Positions 14,677-16,083 of a stretch of DNA of 16,083 nucleotides are shown one piece after another. How positions within the stretch are numbered: the stretch's first letter is position 1; the number at the start of each line of letters is the position of its first letter. Both the position numbers and the translations under genes were made by a program. The notes below the pieces were generated by a model. The model did no database searches and was not told the origin of the DNA. It worked only from the letters and a program-made list of their open reading frames with translations. Source of the stretch: Opitutia bacterium (lineage in GTDB: Bacteria; Verrucomicrobiota; Verrucomicrobiia; Opitutales; Seribacteraceae); NCBI GenBank assembly GCA_002692605.1, contig NZLE01000018.1:1-16083 (forward strand), given 5' to 3'.

Positions 14677-15315
14677 TCAGGATGATCCGCAAAGAAGAAC
14701 CGTCTCCGACTCCAACCAATTCTCAAGGGAAACCACTGATGCTCTTACCCTCTCCTCCTCGGGGGATTGATCCGAAATCTTTCGGAAAAGAACGCCGTGG
14801 GCAAAGTCCGACTCGTTTTTGTCCATTCCCTCAAGCCAGGATTGCTTGACCGGATAGCCTTCTTCCCTAGCGAAAACGTAAAGCATCTTAAACCGCACCA
14901 CCAGGCAATTCCCACCTTCTTTCAATGCATCCAGAGAGGATACCAGAAGATGAGCGAATTTCTCAGGCTCCAAAAGATGGGAACCGTTATCAAGATAAAA
15001 TTTGGCAATTCCTGAGGCTGCGACAAAGCGTTCGTGCTTTGAGGAAAGTTGAGTGCGCTTACGCAAAACGCGATGCTCCCTGACAAAAGGGATCCCATTT
15101 GTATTTCCGACCTGCAAGGCAAACTCGACCTCATCAAAAAGATCGGGAAGCGGAGCCGCCCTGCGCTTGCGCACCTTTCGCATAAGAACGGGTTGCAAAC
15201 CACCTGCCGCAGAAAAAACCATAAACCTTAAATGGTGCTCCCCCGTTTCGATTCGATAAAGGATTGTTCCCGTGATTTCTTGGGCAGGGAAAGCCATTGA
15301 AAACCGAAGATTCAA
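14677..15315 (-). CDS. recO: RecO-like DNA repair protein
   Basis: A 212-residue protein. The N-terminal part (about 10-80) reads like the RecO OB fold (ITGTILYRIETGEHHLRFMVFSAAGGLQ, then VRKRR). The helical part has the RecO-type segment PEKFAHLLVSSLDAL-x-VVRFKMLYVFAREEGYP (117-155), matching F-x-L-L-x-x-L-x-x-L ... F-x-x-x-x-L-x-x-x-G-Y-x-P. RecO pairs with RecF and RecR in gap repair; recF lies in the same run. RecO often has a four-cysteine zinc site after this point; here it is missing, and the only C-terminal cysteine is in CGSS. The start is probably the TTG at 15315, which overlaps the DUF502 stop (TTGA) and has AGGA 4 bases upstream; an ATG at 15297 is the alternative. The call rests on pattern, not on a catalytic motif. 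Confidence 0.7.
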   Translation of the reverse strand: MNLRFSMAFPAQEITGTILYRIETGEHHLRFMVFSAAGGLQPVLMRKVRKRRAAPLPDLFDEVEFALQVGNTNGIPFVREHRVLRKRTQLSSKHERFVAASGIAKFYLDNGSHLLEPEKFAHLLVSSLDALKEGGNCLVVRFKMLYVFAREEGYPVKQSWLEGMDKNESDFAHGVLFRKISDQSPEEERVRASVVSLENWLESETVLLCGSS

Positions 15316-16082
15316 TTCGTCCTATCCTCGTCGGATGGACGAGCCCCGGAACTTTCTCCGGCTGGATCCTTTGACGGAGACGTAGCTTTCTTGACAACGT
15401 TTTTCTTTTGCCCTCTTCGCCGGCGGCGTCTTCGCTTTGCCGACTTGGGCGGAATAACCGCCCCGCCGGAAATCAACATCTTCATCCCATCTCCCACGGA
15501 CATATCGAGTCGATAGATGTCTTCACGAGGAAGCAAAAGCAAAAAACCACTGGTTGGATTGGGCGTGGTGGGAACAAAAACGTTTGTGAGCTTCCTGCCG
15601 ATCATGGCTTCGGTTTCTCCCGATGCGTCATTCGTAACAAAACCGAGAACGTAACAGTCCGGACGGGGGTATTCAATCAGCACAACCTCCTTAAAGACAG
15701 CTCTATTCTCCTTCCCGAAGGTTTCTACGATTTGCTTTACGGACTTGTACACGGTACTCAGGAAAGGAACTGTACCAAGAATCTTTTCGGCGCTTGAAAT
15801 GAAGAATTTACCCAAAACGTAATTCGAAAGGAAACCAAGGACTGTCAAAGAAAGAATTCCAACGAATAAACCAACCACGGCCAAAAGCGTTTCCACACCG
15901 AAAAACAATCGGTCCTCCCGCAAACCTAATTCGAAGGCCAAACGCGTAGCTGGAGCCTTGAAGAGATCCAAGAGAAAGTTCAGAACGAAAATCGTAGTCC
16001 CAAGAGGAAGGAAAATAAGCAAGCCAGTAAGAAAGGCGTTACGGAACTTACGGGTAAAACTAGTTGATTTGGAGCTTGGCAC
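15312..16082 (-). CDS. DUF502 family membrane protein (5' end at the window edge)
   Basis: 256 residues are visible from a GTG at 16082. This is a plausible start because SKSTSFTRKFRNAFLTG resembles the usual cytoplasmic N-terminus, but the true start may lie outside. Two membrane helices are at about 15-41 and 60-90. Conserved DUF502 blocks are ILGTVPFLSTVYKSVKQ (101-117), VVLIEYPRPDCYVLGFVT (133-150), FVPTTPNPTSGFLLLLP (169-185) and MSVGDGMKMLISGG (194-207). The family has no agreed function; it is an inner-membrane protein. The C-terminus after 213 is a low-complexity tail with seven arginines in a row (217-223), then lysines, serines and acidic residues, which is unusual to my knowledge of the family. 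The stop overlaps the recO-like start by 4 bp. Confidence 0.9.
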   Translation of the reverse strand: MPSSKSTSFTRKFRNAFLTGLLIFLPLGTTIFVLNFLLDLFKAPATRLAFELGLREDRLFFGVETLLAVVGLFVGILSLTVLGFLSNYVLGKFFISSAEKILGTVPFLSTVYKSVKQIVETFGKENRAVFKEVVLIEYPRPDCYVLGFVTNDASGETEAMIGRKLTNVFVPTTPNPTSGFLLLLPREDIYRLDMSVGDGMKMLISGGAVIPPKSAKRRRRRRRGQKKNVVKKATSPSKDPAGESSGARPSDEDRTN

Positions 16083-16083
16083 G

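Overview
The window is a dense bacterial chromosome segment of roughly 47% GC by eye. It has housekeeping genes in tight same-strand runs, several ATGA-type overlaps, and few strong Shine-Dalgarno sequences. A protein N-terminus of the type 'NRSLLLVVCDFLLLSILALARF', a DUF502/recO/LysM/cysteine desulfurase/recF/ruvC run, and the mix of an outer-membrane receptor with a lipoprotein suggest a Gram-negative member of the PVC group. Verrucomicrobiota (Opitutae-like, probably marine) is my best guess. That is inference from recalled gene styles; no marker was searched.

Left region, minus strand (5996 to 1): three consecutive genes form an apparent membrane-protein operon. The first is a 761-residue protein with a large extracytoplasmic domain and a C-terminal ExbB/TolQ/MotA-like helical hairpin. 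The second, overlapping it by 11 bp, is a 566-residue protein with one N-terminal membrane helix carrying an aspartate (as in ExbD/MotB/TolR), a very long coiled coil with heptad-repeat tandem copies, and a C-terminal domain resembling a trypsin fold without its catalytic serine. The third is a PglB/STT3-type oligosaccharyltransferase, cut off by the window edge. It is missing from a simple closed-ORF scan because it runs off the left end, but the frame is open from 1979 to 1 and carries all the diagnostic STT3 motifs. The first protein contains several N-glycosylation sequons, so a glycosylated ion-driven motor-like complex is a testable idea. This is the most novel part of the window.

Middle region: peptide deformylase (def) is on the plus strand. 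It overlaps by 4 bp a Fur-family repressor gene that is interrupted by an in-frame TAG; the rest of the Fur domain, including the second CxxC, follows in the same frame. Seven bases further on, convergent, is a BtuB-sized TonB-dependent receptor with a Fur-box-like operator just upstream of its start. A plus-strand YceI-family secreted protein gene lies divergent to the receptor.

Right region, minus strand (16082 to 9726): one tightly packed run of DUF502 membrane protein, RecO-like protein, YjbQ-family protein, LysM lipoprotein, cysteine desulfurase, RecF, TauE/SafE permease and RuvC. Three of its genes (recO, recF, ruvC) serve DNA recombination and repair. There are no rRNA or tRNA genes, insertion sequences or CRISPR arrays that I can see, and no intergenic stretch longer than about 130 bp.
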